Assembly: GCF_024166365.1 (NCBI RefSeq) | Contig: NC_064820.1 | Coordinates: 134,994,001 to 135,058,000, forward strand | Source of the DNA: Elephas maximus indicus | Lineage: Eukaryota; Chordata; Mammalia; Proboscidea; Elephantidae | Direction: 5' to 3' | DNA: 64,000 nucleotides | In this document: piece after piece, positions 46,132-56,530 of the stretch | Layout of the letters: each line of letters starts with the position of its first letter | How positions within the stretch are numbered: the stretch's first letter is position 1 | Notes under the pieces: generated by a model | What the model was told of the DNA's origin: nothing | Databases searched by the model: none | What the model saw: the letters and a program-made list of their open reading frames with translations, nothing else | Position numbers and translations under genes: made by a program

Positions 46132-46299
46132 GAGCCCTGGTGGTGCAGTGGTTAAGAGCTATGGCTGCTCACCAAAAGATAGGCAGTTCGAATCCATCAG
46201 CAACTCCTTGGAAACCCTATGGGCAGTTCTACTCTGTTCTATAGGGTCACTATGAGTTGGAATTGACTCGACAGCAACAGGTTTGGTTTTTTGGGTTTT
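46132..46299 (+). mobile_element. AfroSINE, short subtype
   Basis: Complete, with a 'ggtttggttttttgggtttt' tail. 14-bp duplication (one mismatch) ctagtatttagtgt / ctagtgtttagtgt at 46117-46130 and 46300-46313. Confidence 0.95.
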
Positions 46300-46313
46300 C
46301 TAGTGTTTAGTGT

Positions 46314-47480
46314 AGAGAGGGGAACTCATTAGAAACCTGGAGGGAAAAAAAAAGGAATAGAAAAGAGACAAGTATTCTTGACAATATTAGAGTATTATTT
46401 ATGTGGCAGGACCAGAGTGATTTCATTTTGTTTTTGCACGATTATGTTACACAGTTGCCTGGAAGAGTGCGATACCAGGGTGTGGGAATGGCTGTGTGCA
46501 CACATCTCATGTCAGCTTGGCCGTGTGAATGTAACTGTGCCAGGAGCCCTGGATATCAGTCTTCAGCATAGAAATCATGATGTTGAGCTTTCACTCCTGA
46601 GCAACTGTAAGGGAGACTGCAGAGGGACAAGTTCAAGACGACTTGGAAATTATAGACCAGATCACACAACTGTCATAAAGCTATCATCAGTTAATAAAAC
46701 AGAGTTTTCTTTTCATTAAAAAAAGTTAGCTTTCTTTTTTCCCCCTTAAAAATATATATATATTGCTGTGGAGGCCTTTGGAACTTTGTCTGACCTTCTT
46801 TTTGCTGGCTTTTTTCATTTCCTGTTTCTTTTCTTTCTTAAATACTCCCACCTTTTTTTCTTTTTTGCACACAGTGCTGTCTCTGAAACAAATTTCCAAT
46901 AAGTTAAAAACAAACATACATTTCCTAAAAATAGTATAGCTAATATCTTTGCTCCCAGAACCCTGCTATTCTAGGGTCCATTGTGTCTGTGAATAGGGTT
47001 TGTCAAAAATGCAGTCTCTCTCTCCATCGCCCCTCCCCTCTGCTCCCACAGCAACTAGGATGTGTAGATATTTGTAGGAAGAAGTCCAAGAATAAACATG
47101 AGAATATTCTGAATGAAAAGCAAATCTCTAGTAATAATGATTAAGACTCTTCTGTAAAATGCTTCATAGATTAGCTTGGCTTGAATGCAAATCCTTATGT
47201 ACAGCACTATGGGGGAAATGAGTGCACAGATAAGCCAGAACAGAAAATCACACATGCACGCACACGTGTGTGCAAAGGCACATGTTCGCATGCAAAGGCA
47301 TGCACAGAGGCACACATATGCTGTACACATACATGCACGTCCTTCGATGTACCAGGTTACCTAGTAGTAAGATAGCACTCTAGGGCCTTATCTGGGACAC
47401 TGAGAATACAGCATTACATACAACTGACACCATCACCACCCTTATGTAACTTAACACACATTGAGCAAACACAGAACTAG
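46314..47480. other. Unassigned sequence, CA/GC-rich at 47240-47345
   Basis: An open frame of 113 codons (46378-46719, plus strand) has no recognisable domain. A degenerate (CA)-rich tract follows at 47240-47345. Confidence 0.4.
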
Positions 47481-49080
47481 TAATTTTGTGCAAGAAGGGC
47501 AAGGAAGGAGAAGTACAGGTACTGCTGTGAGATCACAGAACAAGGGGCTCAAACCTCATCTGGGGCTGAGAAGGTTGCCCTGTAAACCCAGACCTGGAGT
47601 TTACATACAAGTTGGCCATGTAGGGAGAGGGTGGGATGTATTTGAAGATTGCAAGCATGATTTACTGGAGCCAGGGGGGACTGTCCAATGTGGCTGGAGC
47701 AGAGGAGAGAGAGGGACAAGCGGAGTGAGAGGGCCAAGGCAGGGATGACATCATGCAAAGATCTCCAAGACCATGAGAGGAGTCTGAACTTGATCCCAAG
47801 GGCAACAGGAAGCAATTAAATGGGAGAGAGGCACAGGGAGATTTGCACATGGGGCTGGAGAATATTTTGAAATAGTTTAGGCTTGCCTTTTTTTTTTTTC
47901 TCCCTGCATTTTTTTCTTTACCTTCTCCTTTTCCAAATGGATATCTGACTCTGCTTTTCATTACTTTTGGGGAGGTATGTTGCAGGGCAGAAAGAGGATA
48001 CACCCTGCTAGCATTTCTGGCTTTTACTTTCAAAAGCCTAAGCACTTAGGTGAAACCCTGGTGGCGTAGTGGTTAAGTGCTATGGCTGCTAACCAAAGGG
48101 TTGGCAGTTTGAATCCGCCAGGCACTCCTTGGTAACTCTATGGGACAGTTCTACTCTGCCCTATAGGGTTGCTATGAGTTGGAATCAACTCAATGGCACT
48201 GGGTTTGGTTTTTGGTTTTAAGCACCTGGGGGACTTACAGATTTACAAAGGACATAGAAGGAGATTGTAGGGAGAAGGAAGATGGAGGCAGTGCTTGACC
48301 CAGATAAGAAAAATAATTTCCTTTGGGGTGGGGGACAGAGAGGAGAGTGGTTTGTAGGTCCTAGAACTTTGGCTAATGGATACAAGTTCTTAGCAGCAGC
48401 CTCGGAACGAGGGCATAACAAGAGCCTAGAAAGCTCCTAAAATGGCCATACAGATGGGGGCAATGATCATCCCAGTGAACACCTGTTTGGAAGTCTAGAG
48501 GCCTCCCTAGCCAACCCCCAAAGCCTTGACCACACAAGACACTAGAAACCTGGCCCAACTTCAGGGAGCCGGGGAAACCTCAGGAATACCTGAGGATAGA
48601 GTTTCTTGTCAGCCTGGAAGGACAGGGCTTCAAATAGAGAGAAAAGTGACATAAAGAAAATAAAGTGCTGTGATACTTCTTGCACTGCTGACATTGTGGA
48701 CTATGATTCATGCCATTTATGCATATTTAAATGCTGATTCTGGTTGCTGGGTGAAAAATGGATTGGTGAGAGCATTAGGGCATGCAGATGAGAGATGAAA
48801 GCGGCCCATACCAGGGTGACAGAAGTGAGAATAAAAAGAAGTAGAAGGATTTGCAGAATATTTCAGAAATTGAAAAGGAAGTACCTGGTGATTGGTCAGA
48901 TGTGGCAATGAGCGAGACAGGATTCCAGGATAACTCCCAGGTTTCTGGTCTGAACAGCAGGGTGGGTAGTGGTATAATAGCTGAGTTCGTTTCCTGCAGT
49001 GATTAACCGTGCAGTGGAGTTTGAAGAAGCTCATATGGAGATGTTACTAAGATGAGCTGCAGCAGTCATATATTGGGAAT
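47480..49080 (+). repeat. Ancient mammalian repeat (unassigned), split by AfroSINE
   Basis: Diverged text ('tgtggctggagcagagg', 'acatcatgcaaagatctcc', later 'ggattccaggataactccca') follows an old mammalian repeat I recognise but cannot name. It resembles the 1-780 element. Confidence 0.4.
48052..48218 (+). mobile_element. AfroSINE, short subtype
   Basis: Complete, with a TTTGGTTTTTGGTTTT tail. Duplication taagcacttagg / taagcacctggg at 48039-48050 and 48219-48230. Confidence 0.93.
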
Positions 49081-49094
49081 ATAATGTTTTGACC

Positions 49095-49350
49095 AGGAGC
49101 ATTAGTGGTTCGATGGTAGAATTCTCACCTTCCATGAAGGAGAAAAAAAAAAAAAAATTTTTCTTCTTTTTTTTTCCCGGTCAAGGCCCCTCATGTGCAG
49201 CTACCACCTGTCTGTCACTGGAGACTTGCACGATGCTGTGATGCTGGAAAGGTTTCAGTGGTGCTTCCAGACTAAGATGGACTACAACAGTTTGATCTGC
49301 AAGCAGGGGCTGACTGAACGGCAGCTGACAAAACAACATTTGTTGTCGTT
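49095..49350 (+). mobile_element. Composite SINE: tRNA-Gly-like head, RTE body
   Basis: The head 'gcattagtggttcgatggta' and 'gaattctcaccttccatgaa' is the tRNA-Gly 5' half. The B-box half is replaced by A15 and T-rich tracts (49141-49177) before 'cccggtcaagg'. The RTE-derived body follows ('gtgctgtgatgctgg'-like, 'gcttccagactaagatgg'). The 3' boundary is unclear. Confidence 0.65.
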
Positions 49351-50080
49351 TGTTGCCATTTTACCAATAACATGTAAACAAAGAGTTAGTAAATGTTCCC
49401 AAAGGCAAAAACTGTAGTTACTAGCCAAGGATAGGTAATCTCAGAGGTCAACACATTGCTGGAGATACAGCTAGCCAAAGTCTTCTCTGTCCACTATCTC
49501 AATTATAGAAAAGGAAGTCTTAATGTAGTAAGAGGTGTAAGGAGTCTTATGGCCGGAAGTGTTCCCTAAAGCAGGAATCTCATAAGTGTGTGTGTGACAT
49601 GAGGGACAGCTTCTGCTTCTATACTCCCAGTAACCTAGAACTCACTACCTTTAATGAAAATAGACTGCATTTGGGGTTTATTCCTATTTATAAGAAAATT
49701 CTTCTTGCCTTAAATGGAAAACTGCCCCATTCATCCACTGGTCCCAGTTTTGTCCTCTGGAGCTACACAGAATAAGTCCAATTCCTCTTTTACATTATAT
49801 TTGGAAGCTGTTACCGTATTTTCTCTGTATCTTTTTCACTCTGGGCTAAAACTGAACATTTTCATCAACTACTATTTTCAACAGACATGTAATAACAGAT
49901 ACAGGACTAATATTTATTGAGTGTTGTGAGCAGTGTATTTTGCATATATGTGACAGTGGCTGCTGTGAGCTTCCTTTTCCTCCTGGGCATACAACTAGAC
50001 TACATTTCCGTGCCTCCCTGGCAGTTAGTGGGTCCACATGACTGAGTTCTTGTCAGCGGAATGTGAGTAAAACCCATTAA
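49351..50080. other. Unassigned sequence
   Basis: No repeat family or exon recognised. Confidence 0.45.
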
Positions 50081-50137
50081 AACCAAACCCTTTGCTGTCA
50101 AGTCGATTCCGACTCACAGCGATCCTATAATACAGAA
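50081..50137 (-). mobile_element. AfroSINE 3' stub
   Basis: 'aaccaaaccctttgctgtca', then 'gattccgactcacagc'. Ends where the L1 3'UTR begins, so the head was lost or replaced. Confidence 0.8.
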
Positions 50138-50595
50138 TTCAAATTCTAGTAAAAAGACCAGACGTAATGGTCTGACTGAGACTGGAGGAACCCTGAAAGA
50201 CAAGGCCCCGGGACTCCTTGTTAGCCCAAAACGAAAACCATTCCCGAAGCCAACTCTTCAGACAAAGATTAAACTGGACTGTAAGACATAAAATGATACT
50301 GGTGAAGAGTGTGCTTCCTAGTTCAAGCAGATAAACAACAACAACAAAAAGAAATAGTTCAAGCAGAAAAATGAGACTAAATGGGCAGCTCCTGTTCGGA
50401 GGCAAGATGAGAAGGTAGAAGGGGACAGGAGCTGGCTGAATGGACACAGAAAATCTGGGGTGGAAGGAAGGAGTGTGCTGTCATATTATAGAGAGAGCAA
50501 CTAGGGTCACATAACAATGTACGTATAAATTTTTGTAAGGGAAACTAACTTGAGCTGTAAAGTTTCACTTAAAGCACAATAATAAAAAAAATTCA
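50138..50595 (+). mobile_element. L1 3'UTR fragment (older subtype)
   Basis: From 'gtaaaaagaccagacgtaat' to 'ttcacttaaagcacaataat' plus A-rich tail. Sense counterpart of 37463-37870. Holds a 23-bp micro-insertion at 50332. Confidence 0.85.
50332..50354. other. Tail-only micro-insertion, (CAA)n
   Basis: 23 bp, taaacaacaacaac followed by A/G, flanked by a perfect 13-bp direct repeat (tagttcaagcaga) at 50319-50331 and 50355-50367. The related L1 at 37660-37700 lacks it. Confidence 0.7.
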
Positions 50596-50965
50596 GCAAC
50601 AACAACAAAAAAAGGCTGTTATTCTGTTTCCGAGAAGAACCATCCTCCAGATCTGCCACCTCCTTATCTCTCTCCACTGGATGTTCTTTGTCCACATTTT
50701 TCAGAGCTGAACACAATAATTTATGTGATAATTTAGGTGTAGTGTGACCTAAATTACTTCTCTTTTCTGGAATCATCTATGCACGCAGACCTGGAGCTCT
50801 TCAGTTATCTCAGTGCCCAAGCCTCACCCGAGGACCACTGACTTTAACCAGCCAGCACTCCTAGGCTTTCCCACCACTGTCAACGATGGGGTTTGAAAAA
50901 GAGATATAGGTGACATATGAAATTGAAACTTCATTCCAATCACTCGATTGGAACTTGAGTAATTC
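50596..50965. other. Unassigned sequence
   Basis: Nothing recognised. Confidence 0.4.
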
Positions 50966-51475
50966 TTTTTTATGTTTTGTGTTTTAGGTGAAAGTTTACA
51001 GTGCAAGTTAGTTCCTCATTCAGAAATATATACCAAATTGTTTTGTAACATTGGTTGCCACCCTGCAGTGTGTCAGCACTCTCCCCATTTCCGCCCTGGA
51101 TTCTGCGTGTCCATTCATTCAGTTTTCCTGTCCCTTCCTGCCTCCTCATCTTTGCTTTTGGGTAGGTGTTGCCCATTTGGCCTCGAATACTTAATTGAAC
51201 TAAGAAACATGTGTGTTATAGTTTGTTTTATAGGCCTGTCTAATCTTTGGCTGAAAGGTGGGCTTCAGGAGTGGCTTCATTCTGAGTTACCAGGGTGCTT
51301 GGGGGCCATAGTCTCGGTGGTTCCTCTGGTCATTCTCAGACCAGTAGGTCTGATCTTTTTTTTGGGAATTTGAATTTTGTTCTACATTTTCCTTTTGCAG
51401 TGTCTGGGACCCTCTATTGTCATCCCTGTTAGAGTGGTCGGTGGTGGTACCCTGGCACCATCTAGATCTTCTGGA
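50966..51475 (-). mobile_element. L1 3'UTR fragment (older subtype), antisense
   Basis: 'ggtgaaagtttacagtgcaa' through 'ggtggtaccctggcaccatc', parallel to 37463-37970 but more diverged. No clear target duplication. Confidence 0.75.
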
Positions 51476-51760
51476 TTAAATTTTTAAATTTAAAAGCAGG
51501 GTTTTCTAATCAGTCCTGTTTAATTTCTTTTGATAATTTCATCCCAGTGTTCTAACCTTTCCAAATTTGTCTTGGATCATGCAGACAACTAACTACATTT
51601 CACAGTGTAAGGAACAGTGTCTTGGGCTGGGTTCTCTAGAGAAGCAAAACCAGTAAAGCGTATAAATATATATATAGAGAGAGATTTATATCAAGGAAAC
51701 AGCTCATGTGATTGTAGAGGCTGGAACATCCTAAGTCCATGGATCAGGATAGAGGTTTCT

Positions 51761-51995
51761 CCTGATTCATGTAGCCACAGGGGCTGGCAAACCCAAGATC
51801 AGCAGGTTGGAGAGCAGGGCTCTTGCTCATAGGCTGTGAAGGTTGATGAAGCCCAAGATCTGCAGGCAAGACCACAAGGCTTGCCCTGATTCATGTGGCC
51901 ACAGGGGCTCGTGAACCTAAGACTGGCAGGTGGGAGAGCAGGACTCTTGCTCACAGGCTGTGAAGATCAATGAATCCCAAGACTGGCAGGTAAGC
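51761..51995. repeat. Two-unit tandem duplication, period 124 bp
   Basis: Both units start 'cctgattcatgt.gccacagg' (51761 and 51885) and contain 'gagagcagg.ctcttgctca'. Confidence 0.8.
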
Positions 51996-52196
51996 TGCTA
52001 GCTCAAGTCCCAAGAAACAGAGTTCAGACAAACAAGAGGCAGCTGCAGGATCCAGAAAAAGTAAAAAAAAAACTTTAGCGAGGCGAGCAGGAAGGAAGTA
52101 GGCAGCAAGGGTGGACAGATGAAGGCTGAAGGGGTGGTGAGCCACCACAAGCCCCACCGCCACTGGTACCATTTGGTAGATTCTATCATGGGGGTG

Positions 52197-52212
52197 GGTT
52201 TTTTTTTTGGTT
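52197..52212. other. Tail-only micro-insertion, GGTTTTTTTTTTGGTT
   Basis: 16 bp flanked by a perfect 13-bp repeat (tatcatgggggtg) at 52184-52196 and 52213-52225. The insert matches the TTTGGTTT tail of AfroSINEs. Confidence 0.65.
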
Positions 52213-52328
52213 TATCATGGGGGTGATCACATACCAAAATTTCAACAGGGAAGTGATCACTTTATACAGCTGCCAAAAAACTGAGAATCATGGCCCAGCC
52301 AAGTTGACACACAATCTTAACTATCACA

Positions 52329-52500
52329 GGCATTTTCTGCAGATTCCTACTATGGCCAGTCACTGTGCTAAGACCTTTACATGCTTACTTCATTTAATCC
52401 TTTCCTTATCCCCACCTTATAGATGAGGAAACCAAGTTTTAGAGAGGCTAAGATCACACAGCTGATAAGTGGAGCCCATCATCAGCCCTAGTCTCTTTTA
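52329..52500 (-). repeat. MIR
   Basis: 'ctatggccagtcactgtgct', then 'atagatgaggaaaccaagtt' and 'gatcacacagctgataagtg' is an antisense MIR. Confidence 0.8.
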
Positions 52501-52559
52501 ACCTGGGTGATCTGAATTTGTTTGTTAATATATTGTGACCTTTTTTCTCTTGAAGTGGA

Positions 52560-52660
52560 AAAGAACTAGTATTTACAGAGCATGCACTCTGGTAAGGTGC
52601 TTTACCCACCCTGCTTCATTTAATCCCTGCAACCATCCACTGCCAAAGAAAAGCTTGAAG
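52560..52660 (-). repeat. MIR 3' fragment
   Basis: 'atttacagagcatgcactct', then 'ttcatttaatccctgcaacc' resembles antisense MIR. Confidence 0.5.
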
Positions 52661-52687
52661 GAAATATACAGTTTTTAACAAATTTTT

Positions 52688-52846
52688 GGAAACCCTGGTG
52701 GTGTAGTGGTTAAGTGCTATGGTTGCTAACCAAAGGGTTGGCAGTTAGAATCCACCAGGTGCTCCTTGGAAACTCTATGGGACAGTTCTACTCTGTCCTA
52801 TAGGGTCGCTATGAGTCGGAATCGACTCGACGGCACTGGGTATTTT
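52688..52846 (+). mobile_element. AfroSINE, short subtype, little diverged
   Basis: Body very close to the consensus ('cgctatgagtcggaatcgac'). 11-bp duplication aacaaattttt / aacaaatttta at 52677-52687 and 52855-52865. Confidence 0.95.
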
Positions 52847-52979
52847 TTCTGGGTAACAAATTTTATACATAAAATAGAATTATTTTGAAAGGATCTCTAT
52901 GTAGTAGAAGATCCCATAAAACCAAATACCAGAAGCAGAAAGAAGTACCCAATCGCACATGTTGAACTCAAGCTTGCTA

Positions 52980-53095
52980 GACTCTGAGCACAAGAAGGCA
53001 GCAGTATTTTTTCCCTACTATGAACACTGCCTGGCACAAAATAAGTACTCAAAAATTTTTGTTGAAACAAATAAATGAATGAATGTGGGCCTTAG
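52980..53095 (+). repeat. L2 LINE 3' end
   Basis: 'aacactgcctggcacaaaat' followed by 'aaatttttgttgaaacaaat' and 'aaatgaatgaatg'. Confidence 0.7.
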
Positions 53096-53818
53096 TAGGC
53101 AGATATGAAACCCTGCGTAAGACAGAGACTTCACACATATAACAAGTATTTATCAGGTAACTAATACATGTGAGACTTCTTTTTGGAGGCCATGGGTTTC
53201 TTCCAGAAGAAAGGCATACAGAGAAGGGAGAAATAATCCAAATGGAAAAAAAAAAAAAAAAAAAATACTAACAAAACATAGGTATTGACCACCCATGACC
53301 AGCTTTTTTGAGTGTTGAATGCCATGGAACTAAATTGACACCCCGGCCAGTGGCATCATGAAGTAGATATGCAGACTATAGAAGCCCTGCATTTAAACTC
53401 AAAACAAATACCCAGTGTTGAATTTTGATCCTCTTAAATCAACATTGGCAGTTATTCCATTGAACTAGAATGATTTAAGCATACCCATACTAGTAGGTTG
53501 GTAGGGAGATAATCCATCCACTCCCCTGAAACAGACACCAGGTAAGGGTTGTCAGGTAAATTAGGTGAGGAAGCCTATTTGTTCTCCTAAGTGATGGCCC
53601 TTGACCTTAGGGGTTTTCCTAATTCCTACTGCTACCTACGTTCTTTCATGTTCCCCTTCCAAGCTCCTCTACCTCTTCCTTTTCTTTTCTTCTACCACTT
53701 TTTTTTTTACCACTCTACTTCCTTCTTTCACAGTCTCCATCTGTTTCTCCTTCCTTCTTTTCTTCCTTCTTTCTTCCCTCCCTAACTCCCTTCCCTCTTT
53801 ATATCTTCTTTTTTTAGT
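53096..53818. other. Unassigned, with pyrimidine-rich tract 53680-53800
   Basis: A poly(A) run lies at about 53247-53266. TTCC/TCTT low complexity lies at 53680-53800 and makes Phe/Leu/Ser-rich frames. Confidence 0.5.
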
Positions 53819-53835
53819 CTTACTCTCTTTTCTGA

Positions 53836-54042
53836 GGAGCTGTGGTAGCACAGTGGTTAAGTGCTCAGCTGTGAGCTGAAAAGTTGGCAATTGGAACCCA
53901 CCAGCCGTTTGGTATGAGAAAGATGTGGCAGTCTGCTTCTGTAAAGATTTACAGCCTTAGAAACTGTGTGGGACAGTTCTACTCTGTCCTATAGGGTTAC
54001 TATGAGTCAGAATTGAATCAACGGTAATGGGTTTAGTGGGTT
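53836..54042 (+). mobile_element. AfroSINE, long subtype
   Basis: 'gagaaagatgtggcagtctg' in the middle. Perfect 10-bp duplication ttactctctt at 53820-53829 and 54043-54052. Confidence 0.93.
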
Positions 54043-54052
54043 TTACTCTCTT

Positions 54053-54955
54053 CTCTACCACATCATTCTTTATCTGTCTCACTCTAGAAAACGGTAGAAT
54101 TTAGAAGCCTCAAAGAGGAGTTAAACACCTCCTTGTCCTTACTTTGGAGGCTTAGATGAGAGCTGGCAGGAAACAATTAGAATGTGATTTTAGGAGCAGC
54201 CTTTTACAGGCTACATCATACTTCATGCTCACAAATCTACCAGCTGAGCTATTCATATGCTGTCATTTCAGGAAAAATTGTTTATACATCACATAATGCT
54301 AGTCTATGTTGTGTCTGTTAGAGCCCTGGCGAGAAGTCTGCCCTGGATTGGACAGTTGGACCCAAGCACATGGTCAACACAAAACATGAGAGATCCATAT
54401 TTGGGCATGAGTATGCCTTAAACACTAATGAGGTTTGGCACAATCGTGGCTCTGAAAATGCAGCCCACAGATCAAGTCACACATGGTGAAAAATCAAAAC
54501 AGAATTAAATTGGCCACTTTTTCCCTGTATACACATAAGAGGCATTTTCAGTTAGCATTTAGGAATGGCCAAATGTTATCAGTGCCCTATTTTATACTTT
54601 TTCTCATACAAAAACGAAGAAGGCCCAGATACACACCCAAAGCATGGATTCAGAGGCAGCATGTGATCGTATGAGACTGCCTTTCCTAAAGAGATTTGAG
54701 ATCACTGAATAAACACCCATCCTCCTAGGACAGTTTGCATATGGTCCCGTTCAGTGGATGAGGAATGAACAGGGTCAGGCGCATGATCCTTGGAAACTAA
54801 AGGGCAAAGCACAGAGTTTCAGTATAAATAGAACACAGATCACAGACTTCCCATTATCCTTGGCATGGTGTTCCATGGACCCTGAAATTTGAAACATTTT
54901 CAGACTTATCCTCCATGATTCCTCTTTAGGAACTTAGAATCTCCATCAGATTGGC
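54053..54955. other. Unassigned sequence
   Basis: No repeat or exon recognised. Confidence 0.45.
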
Positions 54956-54959
54956 CAAC

Positions 54960-55175
54960 TTTCTATTCCTGTAGTTCTCTGTCCTTCCAGATCTTAGCTA
55001 GTGTGGTCCTTTCTCTTCCTACTTTCATGTTTCCAAACTGTAATCGTCCTTCAAGTCCCAGGTCCTATGTCACTTCCAAATGGAAACATTCACTCCTTTC
55101 TCTAACTTTATAGCACTTTATGCCTCTTTAAAGGTACTAAGCATTTCCTACTTGTGTTCCAGTTGTAACCAGAGA
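54960..55175 (+). repeat. L2 LINE fragment
   Basis: 'gtccttcaagtcccaggtcc', then 'tatgtcacttccaaatggaa' and 'atagcactttatgcctcttt' follow L2 order. Confidence 0.55.
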
Positions 55176-56394
55176 GGATTCCGGGGTCACTAGAGGGAGT
55201 GCTAGACAAATGGAATGGAAATGTCCACAACCTGCTTATGACTTTGCTGCCAGAGATAGGAGTTTGTGTTTTTCCTTGCTTCCAATGCTCCCACCTCACC
55301 CTGCCCCAGCCTCCTATAAAACATACACTTTTTCCCTCTTAGTATTTTGGAACAAAGTGAGAGCCTCAGCTGGAGTAGAGAGAAGAAAAAATAGCAGAAG
55401 CTGTGAGAGAGTTTTCTGCCTACCATATGCTCAAGACTAAGGACCTGCCTGGTGGCCAATCTTAAGAAATGAAATGATGAAGGCCTGTATTCAGGAAAAG
55501 ACAAGTATAGATCTTAGATGAGACCAGTGCCAAGCACTCAAGCATTCTAGGCAACTTGGAATATTGGAAGCTTGGCTACCCAAACAATAGCTGCAAACGA
55601 ATATATCCAAGGCCTTGCATGAGAATCCCGGACAAGAAGATTCCCTTTCCAGCCCCAGAAATGGTAATAATGCTAATGGACACGAAGAAGTTCAGAATTT
55701 CTGATTTTTTCATGTAATTCAAAGATTTGATACTTATTATCTACCTATCTATACCTATACATATGTTCTGTCCATTAAATCCATTTCTTTAGCCAATGTG
55801 AACATACACTTTTGGGGCACAGTATGCTGGAGGGAAGGAATGGAACTAATGAGGATAGTAGATATCCACTGGACAGGATTTATGATGGATACTAGTCCTA
55901 AATATAGAGACCTGAGCCCCCCATAAGCAAAAAAAAAAAAAAAAAATTTTTTTTTTTTTTAAAGCAAAAAGGACTCAAATAATAACCTGAGGGAGGCTGT
56001 CTTAAACAGGTCAGGTAGGTCTATAGTTCCCTATATTACCAGTGTAAATTTTTAATCTATGTTTGTTGACTGAAGGAAAGGAGTTCCATCATTAAATCTA
56101 TTTACTTTTACCAATTTTAATGCACTCCAACCTTTGTGTAATGTCATGTGCCTTCTATGTCTAGGTTTTAGGAGGGAGTGGAAATATATGCATTAAAATA
56201 TTAACAATTGTTATCTGAGTGGAAGAGCTGAAATTTTCCTCAATATGTATTACTTTTTGCTTACTTGTTTTTTTACATTACGCTTTGCTTTTATAATCTA
56301 TTAAATAAGGTAATTTAGTAGCAACATTGTGGAAACAGAATAAGATAAGAAGTGGGCTGTTTCTATCCTGCTATGTATAACTTAATTAATAACA
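55176..56394. other. Unassigned, with A18/T12 run at 55929-55961
   Basis: No repeat family or exon recognised apart from the homopolymer pair. Confidence 0.45.
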
Positions 56395-56530
56395 AATTTC
56401 TCCTGTTGGTGTCATTTTGGCTCTGTGAACTTGGACAAGTCATTTCACTTCAGTTTCATCATATGTTAAATTGGGGTTCAAAAAAGATGACTGCTAATAT
56501 CTCTCCCCACTCTAAAATTTTAAGCACATT
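56395..56530 (+). repeat. MIR
   Basis: 'gctctgtgaacttggacaag', then 'cacttcagtttcatcatatg'. Confidence 0.65.

Larger units (their letters stand above)
51618..52328 (-). mobile_element. ERVL-like LTR (MLT2-like?)
   Basis: It opens 'tgtcttgggctgggttctct' with a TATATA/GAGA run at 51665-51685. It closes 'agttgacacacaatcttaac', then 'tatcaca', so it is TG...CA. The 5-bp flanks do not match. It resembles LTRs that, on the other strand, begin with a 'caacttggctgggcc' block. The family is from memory. It contains a 124-bp tandem duplication and a 16-bp insert. Confidence 0.6.

Noticed and set aside
46378..46719. Open frame of 113 codons, plus strand
   Set aside because: No domain, no splice context and Cys/Ser-rich. 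Its end overlaps AT-rich sequence. Likely chance.
47240..47345. Degenerate CA/GC-rich stretch as a possible minisatellite
   Set aside because: No stable unit length visible by eye; treated as low complexity.
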